This document shows positions 10,508 to 20,349 of a stretch of DNA of 64,000 bases, piece after piece (position 1 is the stretch's first letter; each line of letters begins with the position of its first letter). Both the position numbers and the translations under genes were made by a program. The notes under the pieces were generated by a model. It had not been told where the DNA came from, did not search any database, and was given only the letters and a program-made list of their open reading frames with translations. The DNA comes from Erinaceus europaeus (lineage: Eukaryota > Chordata > Mammalia > Eulipotyphla > Erinaceidae), in the NCBI RefSeq assembly GCF_950295315.1, contig NC_080175.1, positions 62,848,487 through 62,912,486 on the forward strand. Direction: 5' to 3'.

Positions 10508-10925
10508 TTTTTTTTTTTTGTTGGGAAGATTAATGGTTTACAATAAATATAGCTGTTGGTACATTGGTACATGTATAACATTTATCAGTTTTCTGTGTCT
10601 TTCTCCTTTTTTCTTTTGTTTTCCCTGCAATTAGTATAGTTTCTCACCATTTCTGTCACCAAGAGTCTGTGTCTTGACCTCCACCCCGTTAGATAACCAC
10701 TGCAGTTTTCCCACAGTCTTAGATATGAGTTAAGTTTGTTTTTCATTGTCATGTGTTCAATTCCCCATATTCTGCATATGAATGAAACCATTCTGTAGTT
10801 GTCCTTTACCTCCTTACTTACTTCACTTAGCATAACTTCTAATTCCATCTAGTTATTCCAAAGGACACTATATCATTGTTTTTATTGCTAAGTGGTATTC
10901 CACTGAAATAAAGATTTTGATATAT
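10508..10925 (-). mobile_element. L1 3' end, antisense
   Basis: Begins with a T run (A tail on the minus strand) and GGTTTACAATAAATATAGC. It continues into the rc of the ORF2 3' end (CTTACTTCACTTAGCATAAC... ATTGCTAAGTGGTATTCC). 5' truncated. Confidence 0.8.
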
Positions 10926-10949
10926 CCAACATATACACACTATAATTAT

Positions 10950-11345
10950 TTGCAGAGCTGGTATTCAAAGTCATGTTTATTTGTTTTAAATACCTTTATT
11001 CTATTGATCATGTTTTACTGATTAGTTTACCCTGTTATATACCCTGGTGTATACTCAGCACCACTTACTAGTTTTAGAACTTGAAGGAATGCATTTCAGT
11101 AATATAAATATTCCACCAACCATTTTCAAATATTACATTAAATTGTGAAGCTAAAATTGATCAAACGCCTTCTAAATACCAATGATTGTATCTGTACTTC
11201 ACTCTCAAATTAAAAAAAAAACTATTTGTCTCAGTCATGTATTTTTTTCTTAGGCATACAATATTTTAGTTAATAGTATTTTTTTTGTAGAAACCGGAAT
11301 AGAGGTCTGTAGTGAATTAAAAAGATAATTGAAGACATACTTTTT
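10950..11345. other. unique AT-rich sequence
   Basis: No feature recognised. Confidence 0.5.
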
Positions 11346-11349
11346 AAAT

Positions 11350-11629
11350 TTTTTAAATGTTTTTAATTTTTTGCTGCCCTTATTTTATTATTGTTGTAAT
11401 TCTTCTTATTGTTGTTATTGATGTCACTGTTGGATAGGACAGAGAGAAATGGAGAGAGGATGGAAAGCCAGAGAGTGGGACAGAAAGACAAACACCTGCA
11501 GACCTGCTTCAACTGCCTGTAAATTAACTCCCCTGCAGGTGGGGAGCTGGAGGCTCGAACCAGGATCCTTAAGCTGGTCCTTATGCTTTGTACCACTTGT
11601 GCTTAACCCACTATGATACCACCTGACCC
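11350..11629 (-). mobile_element. ERI-A SINE, antisense
   Basis: Body, rc B-box region (GGCTCGAACCAGGATCC) and rc head (CTTAACCCACTATGATACCACCTGACCCC). No clear flanking duplication. Confidence 0.9.
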
Positions 11630-11634
11630 CTGAT

Positions 11635-11935
11635 ATCTACTCTTTATAGGTGTGTTATAATATGAATTTTTGACATAGCGCAGAAAGTTTCAAGAAAAAA
11701 ATCTTGAAATAGAAAAAATATTCTTTACTAGCATTTGGATTGTGCTTTGTGTCATATTGGTTTTCCTGTGATTAATAAAGGCATCAATCTTTTTTAAATT
11801 TCAAAATATACAACACAATGCCCATTGAGTTTTTTTTTCCCCATATTAGATAAACTTAGCAGTCTATATTTCTACTTGTTTTTATTTGATTATACTTTTC
11901 TCTGTGTTTAGCACTAGAAAAGTTTAGAAAAGTAT
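11635..11935. other. unique sequence
   Basis: No feature recognised. Confidence 0.5.
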
Positions 11936-11939
11936 ATGG

Positions 11940-12455
11940 GAACTATATTTATAAAATGGAAGTACTATCAAGAACATAGTATAAGAGGGGTACAATTCCA
12001 TATAATTCCCATCACCAGAACTCTGTATCCAGTCTTCTCCCGTGAGAGCTTTCCTATTCTTTATGTCTCTGGGAGTATGGGCCCAGGATCATTATGGAGT
12101 GCAGAAGGTGGAAGGTCTGGCTTATGTAATTTCTGCCATGTTGAACATGGGTGTTGACAGGTCGATCCATACTCTCAGCCTGTCTCTTTCCCTAGTGGGG
12201 TACAGATCTGAGGAGGTGGGGCTCCAGTATACCTTGGTGGGGTCATCTGCCCAGGGAAGTCAGGTTGGCATCATGATAGCGTCTGGAACCTGGTGACTGA
12301 AGAAAAGTTAAGATATAAGGCAAACAAATTATTGACTAAACACGAGCCTAATGACAAGAATATTGCAGATGAAGATTAGGGGTCTCTGTTATGGATAAAG
12401 CTTATAGGTCTATTTTAGATATATTCCAAGGGGCCCATGACCTTACTAGATTTTG
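11940..12455 (-). mobile_element. LINE-3E copy, 3' segment, antisense
   Basis: Matches the antisense 3' end: TATTTATAAAATGG, GATAAGAGGGG-like start, GGGAGTATGGGCCCAGG, GGAAGGTCTGGCTTATG. Its 5' edge is joined at about 12456 to an oppositely oriented piece of the same element. Confidence 0.85.
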
Positions 12456-12570
12456 TCTGAGATACTCTCTTCCCTGGTCCAGTTTTCTAGCCCTTTTTTC
12501 CAACTATGACCCCATCTACCTAGACAATAACTTAGTTCACCTGTATGTTAGATGTCAAGCTCAAACAAAA
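12456..12570 (+). mobile_element. LINE-3E copy, inverted 5' segment
   Basis: Sense match to 4949-5045 (ACTCTCTTCCCTGGTCCAG... AGACAATAACTTAG... GATGTCAAGCTCAAAC). Its outer end corresponds to consensus adjacent to where the antisense 3' segment begins. The geometry matches twin priming, as at 4225-5545. Confidence 0.8.
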
Positions 12571-12759
12571 AGCCTATCTTTTCTAAGCATGCCTGTATAT
12601 TCTGTTGTGATTCAGTATTATTAACTAATTTCCCCCAGATCTACCATAATGTTTTTAAACATCCTCAGTGTAAATGTTAGTGTTTCAAAGGTCTTAATTT
12701 AGTTGTATTTTTGTTTTACACTCAGCTTCTGTGACCTCTTTTCCTGTTTTATTATTTTT

Positions 12760-13053
12760 TTTCCTTCTAGAGTTATTGCTGGGGATCAGTATGTACACTA
12801 CAATTCCAGTACTCCTAAAGACCATTTTTCCCATTTTGTTGCTCTGGTTGTTGTTGTTATTGCTGTTGTTGTTGGATAGGACAGAGAGAAATCAAGAGAG
12901 GAGGGGAAGACAGAGAGACAGCAGCAGACCTGCTTCACTGCTTGTGAAGCTACCCTCTGCAAGCAAGGACTCAAACCAGGATCCTTACACCAGTCCTTGC
13001 TTTTCATGTCTTATGTGCTTAACCTCCTATGCTCCTGCTTGGGGGGGGGGGGC
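12760..13053 (-). mobile_element. ERI-A SINE with 3' module, antisense
   Basis: The rc 3' module (AGAGTTATTGCTGGGGATCAG... ACTCCTAAAGACC) opens the copy, followed by the GTTGTTGTTGGATAGGACAG body. The head end is replaced by a G run at about 13039-13052. Confidence 0.85.
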
Positions 13054-13134
13054 AGTTTGTTTTTTTAAGTGAAAAAGTTAATTCCTTTAAGATTATTTTG
13101 CACTAACTCACAGAACATTGATTTTTATTTGTTT

Positions 13135-13330
13135 TTAGTTTTTTATATTTACTTATTGATAAAGAAATTGATGGGGGGAGAAGGAAATAGAGAAAAAAAG
13201 ACAGAGAAAGCTACCTGCAGCACCACTTCATGACCTGGGAAGTTTCCCTTTTCTCAGGTGGGTCTGAGGTGGTGCTTGAACCTGAGTCCTTGAGTTTTAT
13301 AACACATATGCTTTACCATGTGTGTCAGTT
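13135..13330 (-). mobile_element. ERI-B SINE, antisense, diverged
   Basis: Contains TATTGATAAAGAAATTGATGG, a GA-rich body, CACCTGCAGC-like TACCTGCAGCACCAC and rc head TTTACCATGTGTGTCAG. It abuts another antisense SINE. Confidence 0.7.
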
Positions 13331-13333
13331 GAG

Positions 13334-13617
13334 TCTCAGTGCCTGCACTATGAATCCACTACTCCTGGAGGCCATTTTTTCCCATTTTTGTTGTCCTTGT
13401 TGTTGTTATTGTTATTGGACAGGACAAAGAAAAATCAAGACAGGAGGGGAAGACAGAGAGGGTAGAGAAAGATTGGCACCTGCAAACCTGCTTCACCGTT
13501 TGTGAGGTGACCCCCTCCTGCAGGTGGGGAGCCAAGCATTTTGAAAGGGGTTCTTTATGCTTGTCCTTGTGTTTTGCGCCATGTGTGCTTAGCCCGCTGC
13601 GCTACTACCCAGACCCC
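13334..13617 (-). mobile_element. ERI-A SINE with 3' module, antisense
   Basis: Starts GTCTCAGTGCCTGCAC and TGAATCCACTACTCCTGGAG (rc 3' module) and ends with rc head GCTTAGCCCGCTGCGCTACT. Complete copy. Confidence 0.92.
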
Positions 13618-13869
13618 TTAAATCCATTTCTAAATAGAGCATGCACTAAGAGCCTAGTGCATATGTGATACTGATGAAAATATTTTCCCAGTATTTATTA
13701 TATATATATTTTAGAAATTTGAGGAAGGAGAGGCACTAAAGCACTGCTCTACTACCCATGAAATCCATTCCTTTTTAGTGTTTGGTGATATATATTGTTT
13801 TCTTGTGTGGTGACAGGATGCCAGGGTTTTAATGCATGAAATGAGTGCTTTTTGCCACTGAACTACTGG

Positions 13870-14130
13870 ATGTCCCCAAAGATTTTATTAAGGTACTATT
13901 GATTTATGATGTGATATTAACTTTATGAGTACCGTATCACAAATTTTACAAATATAAACACCATACCACACCCAGCACCAAAGGTCTAGTTATGAACCAA
14001 TATGTTCATATTGAACCCATCTATCCATTTATCAATTCTGTACTTTCTATTCCTTTGGTAACCACAATTTTATTGTCAATGTATAGGGATATTTGTTTCT
14101 TTGCCATTTTGTCCATTTTCTAGTTTTTCA
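13870..14130 (-). mobile_element. old L1 3' end, antisense
   Basis: Contains the rc of a 3' end: ACCATACCACACCCAGCACC, TCCATTTATCAATTCTG, CCTTTGGTAACCACAA. This is the typical antisense pattern of mammalian L1 3' ends. Confidence 0.6.
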
Positions 14131-14207
14131 TTGTTTTAAAATATTTTATTTATGTACTTACTTATTTCTGTAGGACCAAGAGTAACTGAGAGGGGGAAAG
14201 GGAAATA

Positions 14208-14492
14208 GTAAAGTAAGTGCACATAATACGAAGCTCAAGGACCAGGGTAAGGATGGCATTTGGAGCCCTGGGCTCCCCAGCTGCAGGGAGGATACTTCAA
14301 AAGTGGATGACGCAGGTCTGTAGGTGTCTATCTTTCTCTCTCCCTCTCTATATCCCCTTCCTCTCTCAATTAATCTCTGTCCTAGCGAATAAAATGAAAA
14401 AAAAAAAAAAAAGGCCATCCAGAGAAGGGGATTCATAGTGTAGCACTGAGTCCCAGCAATAACCCTGGAGGCGAAAAAAAAAAAAAAAGAGC
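14208..14492 (+). mobile_element. ERI-A SINE with 3' module
   Basis: 5'-truncated head (TAAGTGCACATAATACG), CT body, an A run, then GGGGATTCATAGTG and GCACTGAGTCCCAGCAATAA with A tail. It appears to sit inside an antisense ERI-B fragment that begins at about 14140. Confidence 0.85.
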
Positions 14493-14524
14493 GAATGGGA
14501 AAGAGAGATTCCTGAAGGACTGTA

Positions 14525-14745
14525 ATGATTTACTTGCTTATTTATTTGTTTATTTTATGCAGATGCAGAGATAAATTGAGAGGGAGAGTTAAGATGGAGA
14601 GGAGAATGGAGACAGACACCTGTAGCACTGTTTCACTGCTCATGAAGCTTTTTCCTTGCAAATGGGAACTGAGAGCTTAAACCTGGGTTTTTGTTCACTA
14701 TAATATGTGCACTCAACCAGTTGCATCACTGTCCAGACACAAGTG
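14525..14745 (-). mobile_element. ERI-B SINE, antisense
   Basis: Contains TATTTATTTGTTTATTTTATGC, a GAGAGGGAGAG body, ACCTGTAGCACTGTTTCACTG and rc head CACTCAACCAGTTGCATCAC. Confidence 0.8.
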
Positions 14746-14944
14746 TAATACATTCTAAGTAGAACTAAAAAAACAAAACAAAAAAAGAGGAAATATTTAA
14801 AAAGCAGGAGTGTGCTAAGGAAAAAACGTAGTTTAATATGTATGTATTACTCCTAAACTATGATCATTCTAAGCCCTTTCCTTGTCACCATATTCTCAAT
14901 TATTCCACCTTTTTTACTCAAAGTTTTAGATCTGATATATATAT

Positions 14945-15215
14945 AGAGAGAGTTAAGCACAGGTGCCGCAAAGCACAAGGATCTGGCAGAATGATCCCAA
15001 TTTAAGCCCAGGTTTCCCACCTGCAGGGAAGTCCCTTCACAAGTGGTGAAGCAGGTCTGCAGTTATCTGTCTTTCTCTCCCCCCTCTGTCTTCCACTCCT
15101 CTCTCTATTTCTCTCTGTCCTATGCAACAATGATGAGATCAAGAGCAACAACAATAACTACACAATAAAACAAGGGCAACAAAAGGGAATAAATAAATAA
15201 ATCTGAAAAAAATTA
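14945..15215 (+). mobile_element. ERI-A SINE, 5' truncated
   Basis: Starts within the head at GTTAAGCACAGGTGCCGC, so the A box is lost. The body and tail (ACAAGGGCAACAAAAGGG) are complete. Preceded by a short TA/GA tract. Confidence 0.92.
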
Positions 15216-15294
15216 AAAAATAAGCACACTATCCAATTAAATAATTTCACAAACCCAACTAGACTAAATATTTTTGAGTTATTAAAATACGTTT

Positions 15295-15467
15295 TGTTTA
15301 TTTAATGAGAGACAGAGAGAAAGTAACAGAGAAAGGAGAGAGAGAGAGACAGATCAAAACAATGCTCAGGCTGGTTGGTAGTGTTACTAGAAGTTGAATC
15401 TGGGATCTCAAAGCCTCAGGCCTGAAAGTCTTTTTCATGATCATTATGCTACCTCCCCAGCCTTCAA
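15295..15467 (-). mobile_element. ERI-C SINE, antisense, full body
   Basis: GA-rich body (GAGAGACAGAGAGAAAG), CAATGCTCAGGCTGGTTGG, GAATCTGGGATCTCAAAG, and rc head GTCTTTTTCATGATCATTAT. This copy and 55550-55778 show the whole ERI-C unit. Confidence 0.78.
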
Positions 15468-15469
15468 CC

Positions 15470-16054
15470 AGACTGTTTGGATATTCCTTGGGTGATAGGA
15501 TTGTATACTTGAGTCATTGTTATTTTGTCTACTAATGTATACTGTATTTATTTATTTAATAAAGTATAATTTTCACTAATTTAGTGACTACCTCTTTGTT
15601 CATGAGCCTCAAGGCCCTTTAGCTATCTCAGTGCTGTTGCCTACAGAAGAAACTCAGGTATGCGCCAACAACATCCAATATACAAACTCAACTGCAGGAA
15701 TCAGCAATGACACTTTAAAATATGTGGTCCTTGGTTTAAGAATATAGGATACTGCTGCTTTTAATCTATATCACCACATTCAGAAGCTTTTCTCACTGTG
15801 AAAATATTGTTAAAAATATAAGGACTATGTGACCTTCTACATTACCTCTGTCATCAGGAAATCTTTACATTTTCTCTTTTCTATTTCTGCAATCCCAAAC
15901 ATCTTTCCATATATACACTCCATGTTCCTAAACACCAGCTTGTTTCTCTTCTCCATACCAAGCTTGCCATCTCCCAGTTCTGTCCCTTAGATCTTTATCC
16001 ATCTTTAAAGAAGTTTCCATAATTGTTTAATTGTTCCTCCTCATCTCTGGTCTT
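15470..16054. other. unique sequence
   Basis: No recognised feature. 15590-15990 is less AT-rich than its surroundings but shows no exon I can identify. Confidence 0.45.
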
Positions 16055-16071
16055 CTAAACACTTGATTCTT

Positions 16072-16354
16072 TTTTTAAAATATTTATTTATTTATTTATT
16101 CCCTTTTGTTGCCCTTGTTGTTTTATTGTTGTAGTTATTATTGTTGTTATTGATGTCATGTTGTTGGATAGGAAAGAGAGAAATGGAAAGAGGAGGGGAA
16201 GACAGAGGAGGAAGAGAAAGATAGACACCTGCAGACTTGTTTCACCACCTGTGAAGAAACTCCCCTGCAGGTGGGGAACTGGGGGCTCAAACCGGGAACC
16301 GGGAGCCTTATGCTGGCCCTTGGGCTTTGTGCCACCAGTGCTACCACCTACCCC
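16072..16354 (-). mobile_element. ERI-A SINE, antisense, perfect target duplication
   Basis: Flanked by a perfect 17-bp duplication CTAAACACTTGATTCTT (16055-16071 and 16355-16371). The tail ATTTATTTATTTATTCCC is intact. The head is shortened (CCACCAGTGCTACCACC), with a deletion between the 5' end and the B box. Confidence 0.95.
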
Positions 16355-16371
16355 CTAAACACTTGATTCTT

Positions 16372-16746
16372 AAATTAATCTGTAGTCTTAATATCCATTG
16401 TCCTTTCCAGAGTGTTTCAGATCAGTCTTTTTAGTAAGTCAATTTTCTAACCAGATAACTAGATTTTTGATGGCAACATCTGTGTCTTACTGTCTCACAC
16501 TGTATTATTAAGTCAAATAAGCACTTATCAAATACAATAATTCTTGGACAAATAGCCCATTAGTAATTCCTTTGTCAGTGGGCATAACATATGTTTTACC
16601 TGTCAAATAAGAAAATCTTAAACTCCCAGTACTCCTAAGCACTTAAATGAATATTAAGAAAACACAAAGTGCGTTCAATGGAAGTAATTTCCTAAACATT
16701 GGAAATGTTAGCTTGTGTATTTAATATAAGGGGAAGTAATCATGAA

Positions 16747-16748
<2 letters not shown>
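16372..16748. other. unique sequence
   Basis: No feature recognised. Confidence 0.5.

Positions 16749-16782
<34 letters not shown>
16749..16782. repeat. (TG)17 microsatellite
   Basis: Uninterrupted TG dinucleotide array. Confidence 0.97.
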
Positions 16783-16784
<2 letters not shown>

Positions 16785-17405
16785 GTTCAAGTCATAAGAA
16801 ATATGTTTCTTTGAGCTGGTGCCTCCAGGTGTCAGACTGCAGGACACCATTTAAAACTGGGACACAGGAGGGTAGTTTCCACGGAAGCAGAAATTAATCC
16901 CAGGAACTTCATACATTTTCAGAATCTTTGGGAGCACATCTGGTACAGCCTCCATCAGAGACAACAACTGAGGCAATTCTTACTATAAAAGTAGAAGAAA
17001 GTGCATTCACCGCAATGATCATTTTCAGGCCTACTGAAAACCATCCTTTGAATTGATACATCATTTACATGGGTAGAATGGGTAAATAACCACAATTAAA
17101 TTTGATTTTAAAACTTTCTTTTCCAGAATCATAACTCATATCCATTATAATATTTGTGTGCTATTAATGGATAGCCAAGATTCATAAACACTCTCAAATA
17201 TTGTCTTTATGCTCTAGATTTTTGTATGTCATTATGGTACTTTTAAGTATCTTAAGTCTTAGGTTTTATAGAAAATTTTCAATAATTCAGAAAAAAATGG
17301 TACAAAGGTAAAGTGTGCATCATGAAGAAATATCTATGGATACTAATTCTCACTAACTACTCTTAGAGGTTTTTATCAGATCTAGCTAATAATTCTGTGC
17401 GACTG
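16783..17405. other. unique sequence
   Basis: No repeat recognised. 16800-16980 has near-genic base composition but I cannot assign it to any exon or processed pseudogene. Confidence 0.4.
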
Positions 17406-17406
17406 T

Positions 17407-17835
17407 GGGCCAGGCTGTAGTACAATGAATTAAGTATAAAGCTCAAGGACTCACACAAGGATTCTGGTTCGAGCCCCTGGCTACCCATATAGGGGGGTGG
17501 GGGTGGAGGTTCATTTCATAAGCGGTGAAGCAGGTCTTCAGGTGTCTTTATCTCCCCCCTTTTATTATTATTTTTTAATCTTTATTTTGGATAGAGACAG
17601 CCAGAAATAGAGAGGGAAATGGGCGATAGAGAAGGTGAGAGACAGAGGCACCTACCTGCAGCCCTGCTTCACCACTTGCAAAGCTTTCCCCATGCAGGTG
17701 GGGACCAGGGGCTCGAACCCAGGTCCTTACACATTGCAACATGTGTGCTCAACCAGGTGTGCCACTGCTCAGCCCCTCTCTCTCCCTTTCTGTCATGCCT
17801 TCATTTCTCAATTTCATTCTGTCCTATCCTATAAA
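17407..17835 (+). mobile_element. ERI-A SINE host, split by ERI-B
   Basis: The head (GGCCAGGCTGTAGTACAATG) to the CT body lies at 17407-17560. The remaining CT body (TCATTCTGTCCTATCCTATAAA) is at 17778-17835. An antisense ERI-B copy occupies the gap. Confidence 0.85.
17562..17777 (-). mobile_element. ERI-B SINE nested in ERI-A, antisense
   Basis: Complete copy with GATAGAGACAGCCAGAAATAG, CTGCAGCCCTGCTTCACCAC, GGGGCTCGAACCCAGGTCC, and rc head GCTCAACCAGGTGTGCCACT. Confidence 0.92.
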
Positions 17836-17957
17836 AAATACTAGCCCAGTTAATATTATATATTTGTAAATATTATCTTATGTAACAGTCATAAGAACCC
17901 TTTGAATGATTATCATCAAACTCCTTTCAACAAAACAAAAAGTAGATACTGGCAAGG

Positions 17958-18030
17958 ACTTTTTTTTTTCCACCAGAGTTGTCATTGTGACTTGGTATTT
18001 ACACAACTCTACTACTCCATGAGATCACTT
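17958..18030 (-). mobile_element. ERI 3' module fragment, antisense
   Basis: A T run followed by CCACCAGAGTTGTCATTGTG, GGTATTTACACAACTCTACT and CTCCATGAG: the rc of the optional SINE tail. Its body has been lost or replaced by the adjoining tetranucleotide array. Confidence 0.7.
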
Positions 18031-18033
18031 TTT

Positions 18034-18174
18034 CTTCCTTCCTTCCTTCCTTCCTTCCTTCCTTCCTTCCTTCCTTCCTTCCTCCCTCCCTCCCTCCCTC
18101 CCTCCCTCCCTCCCTCCCTCCCTCCCTCCCTTCCTTCCTTCCTTCCTTCCTTCCTTCCTTCCTTCCTTCCTTCC
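18034..18174. repeat. (TTCC)12-(CTCC)12-(TTCC)11 compound microsatellite
   Basis: About 49 bases of TTCC, 48 of CTCC and 44 of TTCC in register: a mirror-like three-block array in pure pyrimidine. The long Ser/Leu/Pro and Gly/Arg/Lys frames over it are translation artefacts. Confidence 0.97.
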
Positions 18175-18192
18175 GTCTTTCCTTCTTTCCTC

Positions 18193-18515
18193 CATCCCAC
18201 AGGATATGAGGGGTAGAACTCCATACAATTTCCACCACCAGAACTCTGTATCCCATCCCCTCCTCTGATAGCTTTCCTATTCTTAATCCCTTTAAGAGTA
18301 TGCACCCAGTGTCATTATGGGGTGCAGACAGTGGAAGGTCTGGCTTCTGTAATTGCTTCCCAGCTGAACATGGGCGTTGGCAGGTTAATCCATACTCCCA
18401 GTTTGTTTCTCTCTTTCTCTAGTGGGGCAGGGTTCTGCGGAAGCAGGGCTCCAGGACACATTGGTGGGGTTGTTTGTCCAGGGAAGCCTGGCCGGCATCC
18501 TGATGACATCTGGAC
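18193..18515 (-). mobile_element. LINE-3E 3' end, antisense
   Basis: GGATATGAGGGGTAGAACTCC, GATAGCTTTCCTATTCTTAA, GGAAGGTCTGGCTTCTGTAA and the GGGAAGCCTGGCCGGCATCC block. 5' truncated at about 18515. Confidence 0.9.
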
Positions 18516-18726
18516 AGTTCTGAATAGGTATTTTTGTGACCTTTCTATCTTCCTGACTCTCAATAATAAAAGTAAATAAATAAGCAAAGCTGCTTTTTGG
18601 TATCCCTTATCTATTTTGAAATTGATAGAAAAATAAAATTAGTGAATCAGAATATAAACAGTGCCATGCACTTGTACCTTCATTATAAATATTTATATGA
18701 TGTTTTGAAATAAAATAATTAAAAAA

Positions 18727-18762
18727 TTTATTTATAAAAAGAAAACACTGGCAAAACCATAG
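18727..18762 (-). mobile_element. LINE-3E 3' terminus, antisense stub
   Basis: Only the last 35 bases of the family (TTTATAAAAAGAAAACACTG, CAAAACCATAG) in antisense, fused to a sense copy that starts at 18763. Together they form an imperfect fold-back. Confidence 0.75.
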
Positions 18763-19018
18763 GGAAAAAGAGAGGCAGACTGGGAGTATGGCTCAACCAG
18801 TCAACGCCCATGTTCAGTGGGGAAGCAATTACAGAAGCCAGACCTTCCACCCTCTGCAACCCACAATGACCCTGGATCCATACTCTCAGAGAGATAGAGA
18901 ATGGGAAGGCTATCAGGGGAGGGGATGGGATATGGAGATCAGGTTATGGGAATTGTGCTGAATTGTATCCCTCTTATTCTGTGGTTTTGTTAATGTCTCC
19001 TTTCTTAAAAAAAAAAAA
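18763..19018 (+). mobile_element. LINE-3E 3' end, sense
   Basis: Runs from AGAGAGGCAGACTGGGAG through GATAGAGAATGGGAAGGC to CTGTGGTTTTGTTAATGTC and an A run. 5' truncated. Confidence 0.88.
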
Positions 19019-19075
19019 CAGGAAAGCTATCAGGGTAGGGGTTAAAGAATAGGAAAGCTATCAGGGGAGGGTCCT
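19019..19075 (+). repeat. short tandem remnants of the LINE-3E end
   Basis: After the A run, AGGAAAGCTATCAGGG occurs twice more within about 50 bases. This looks like a local duplication or template slip near the 3' end of the preceding copy. Confidence 0.7.
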
Positions 19076-19204
19076 GATAACAGCCTGCAACCACTGCCTT
19101 TGACCCAGTCCATTAAGGAATTTACTGTCAGCAATCTTTCCTGTCTCTCTAAATCCTTCTAGTGTGATTTGGGGTTTTAGAAAAAGGACAAGTCATTCTA
19201 CTCA

Positions 19205-19247
19205 AAAATAAATAAATACATAAATAAATAAATAAATAAATAAATAA
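19205..19247. repeat. (AAAT)n microsatellite
   Basis: AAAT/AATA tetranucleotide array with one interruption (ACAT). Confidence 0.95.
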
Positions 19248-19374
19248 TATGAGTATATAGAAGTCACAATACACACATGTAAAATTATTAGTAATAGTAA
19301 CATCAGTCAAACTACTCATAAAACTGGGAGAACTAAATTTCCCATAGATTCATGAATGAATAAATGAAAAGTGA

Positions 19375-19723
19375 TAGTCCTACCAATGTGTATTATTTAG
19401 CAGTAAAAGGAGCTAAAGTACTGATAAAATCTTGAAACATTATGCTAAGTGAACAAATGGAGTCATAAATACAACCTTTTATCTAATTCAATTTATCTGA
19501 TGTGTCCAGTATAAAGATAATCAATATAAAGAGACTATAGTTCATGTTGTCTTAAAGCTAAGAGGTTACAGAGGAGGAAAAAATAAGAAGACATAACTAA
19601 TAGGAGAAATTAACCTAGGGTGACATATATAAAGTTAGTTTGTTCTATAGCTCTTTGGTATACTAAAATGCATTGAATTATTATATTTAAAGAACAACTG
19701 TATATTTAAGTTATGTATAACAT
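19375..19723 (+). mobile_element. old L1M-type 3' end
   Basis: Contains CATTATGCTAAGTGAACAAA, AGTTCATGTTGTCTTAAAGC, AAATGCATTGAATTATTATA in the order seen in old mammalian L1 3' ends (ORF2 tail, then 3' UTR). Heavily diverged. Confidence 0.55.
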
Positions 19724-19734
19724 CTCTCATTAAA

Positions 19735-20030
19735 AACTTTTCTTTCTTTTTTTTAAATTTTATTTTATTTAAATTCTATTTATTTGTTCCCTTTTTTTAC
19801 CCTTATTGTTTTATTGTTGTTGATGTTGTCATTGTTGGATAGGACAGAGAGAAATAGAGAGAGGAGGGGAAGACAGAGAGGGTGAGAGAAAGACACCCGT
19901 GCACTTGCTTCACCTCCTGTGAAGCGACTCTCCTGCAGGTGGGGAGAGAGGGTCTCAAACCGGGATCCTTATGCCAGTCCTTGTGCTTTGTGCCACGTGC
20001 GCTTAACCTGTCTCCCTTAAGCCCGTCTCC
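19735..20030 (-). mobile_element. ERI-A SINE, antisense, repeated 5' end
   Basis: Complete antisense copy ending in the rc head. CTCTCATTAAA at 19724-19734 recurs at 20031-20041 as the flanking duplication, and a third time at 20096-20106. Confidence 0.9.
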
Positions 20031-20116
20031 CTCTCATTAAATATTTTTTTTTTGCACCACGTGCTCTTAACCTGCTGTGCTCTTAACCCGACTCCCTCTC
20101 ATTAAATATTTTTTAA
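19990..20116. repeat. 65-bp tandem duplication of SINE head plus flank
   Basis: TGTGCCACGTGCGCTTAACC...CTCTCATTAAATATTT at 19990-20050 is followed by TGCACCACGTGCTCTTAACC...CTCTCATTAAATATTT at 20053-20112. Each unit holds the rc SINE head and the target duplication. Confidence 0.85.
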
Positions 20117-20211
20117 TTACACTTTTCATATCCTTAAAGGTAAGAGCTCTTGGAATGAAATGGACATGGACGTAACCATAATATATGAAGACAGAATAAA
20201 GGATGACTCCC

Positions 20212-20345
20212 TGTATTGGTCAGCGTACTCTAAGGAAGCAAAGTCAATAGAATATACATATACTGAAAGAGATTTAGTACTAGAAATTGACTTATACAAT
20301 TAAAAAGGATGAGGAATCCTGCAATCTGTTGTCTGCAAACTAGAA
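20212..20345 (+). mobile_element. ancient mammalian interspersed repeat
   Basis: Resembles a widely shared mammalian repeat whose consensus begins roughly GTATTAGTCAGGGTTCTC and continues with GATTTATTATAAGGAATTGG. Here: GTATTGGTCAGCGTACTC, GAAAGAGATTTAGTACTAG, TGACTTATACAATTAAAAAG, CCTGCAATCTGTTGTCTGC. I recognise the pattern but not securely the family name. Confidence 0.6.
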
Positions 20346-20349
20346 GTCT

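Noticed and set aside
18034..18174. CRISPR-like array
   Set aside because: The repeats are contiguous tetranucleotides without spacers, in a mammalian genome.
17902..18305. Low-complexity frames rich in Leu/Pro/Ser or Gly/Arg/Lys/Glu
   Set aside because: Direct translation of the TTCC/CTCC microsatellite in different frames.
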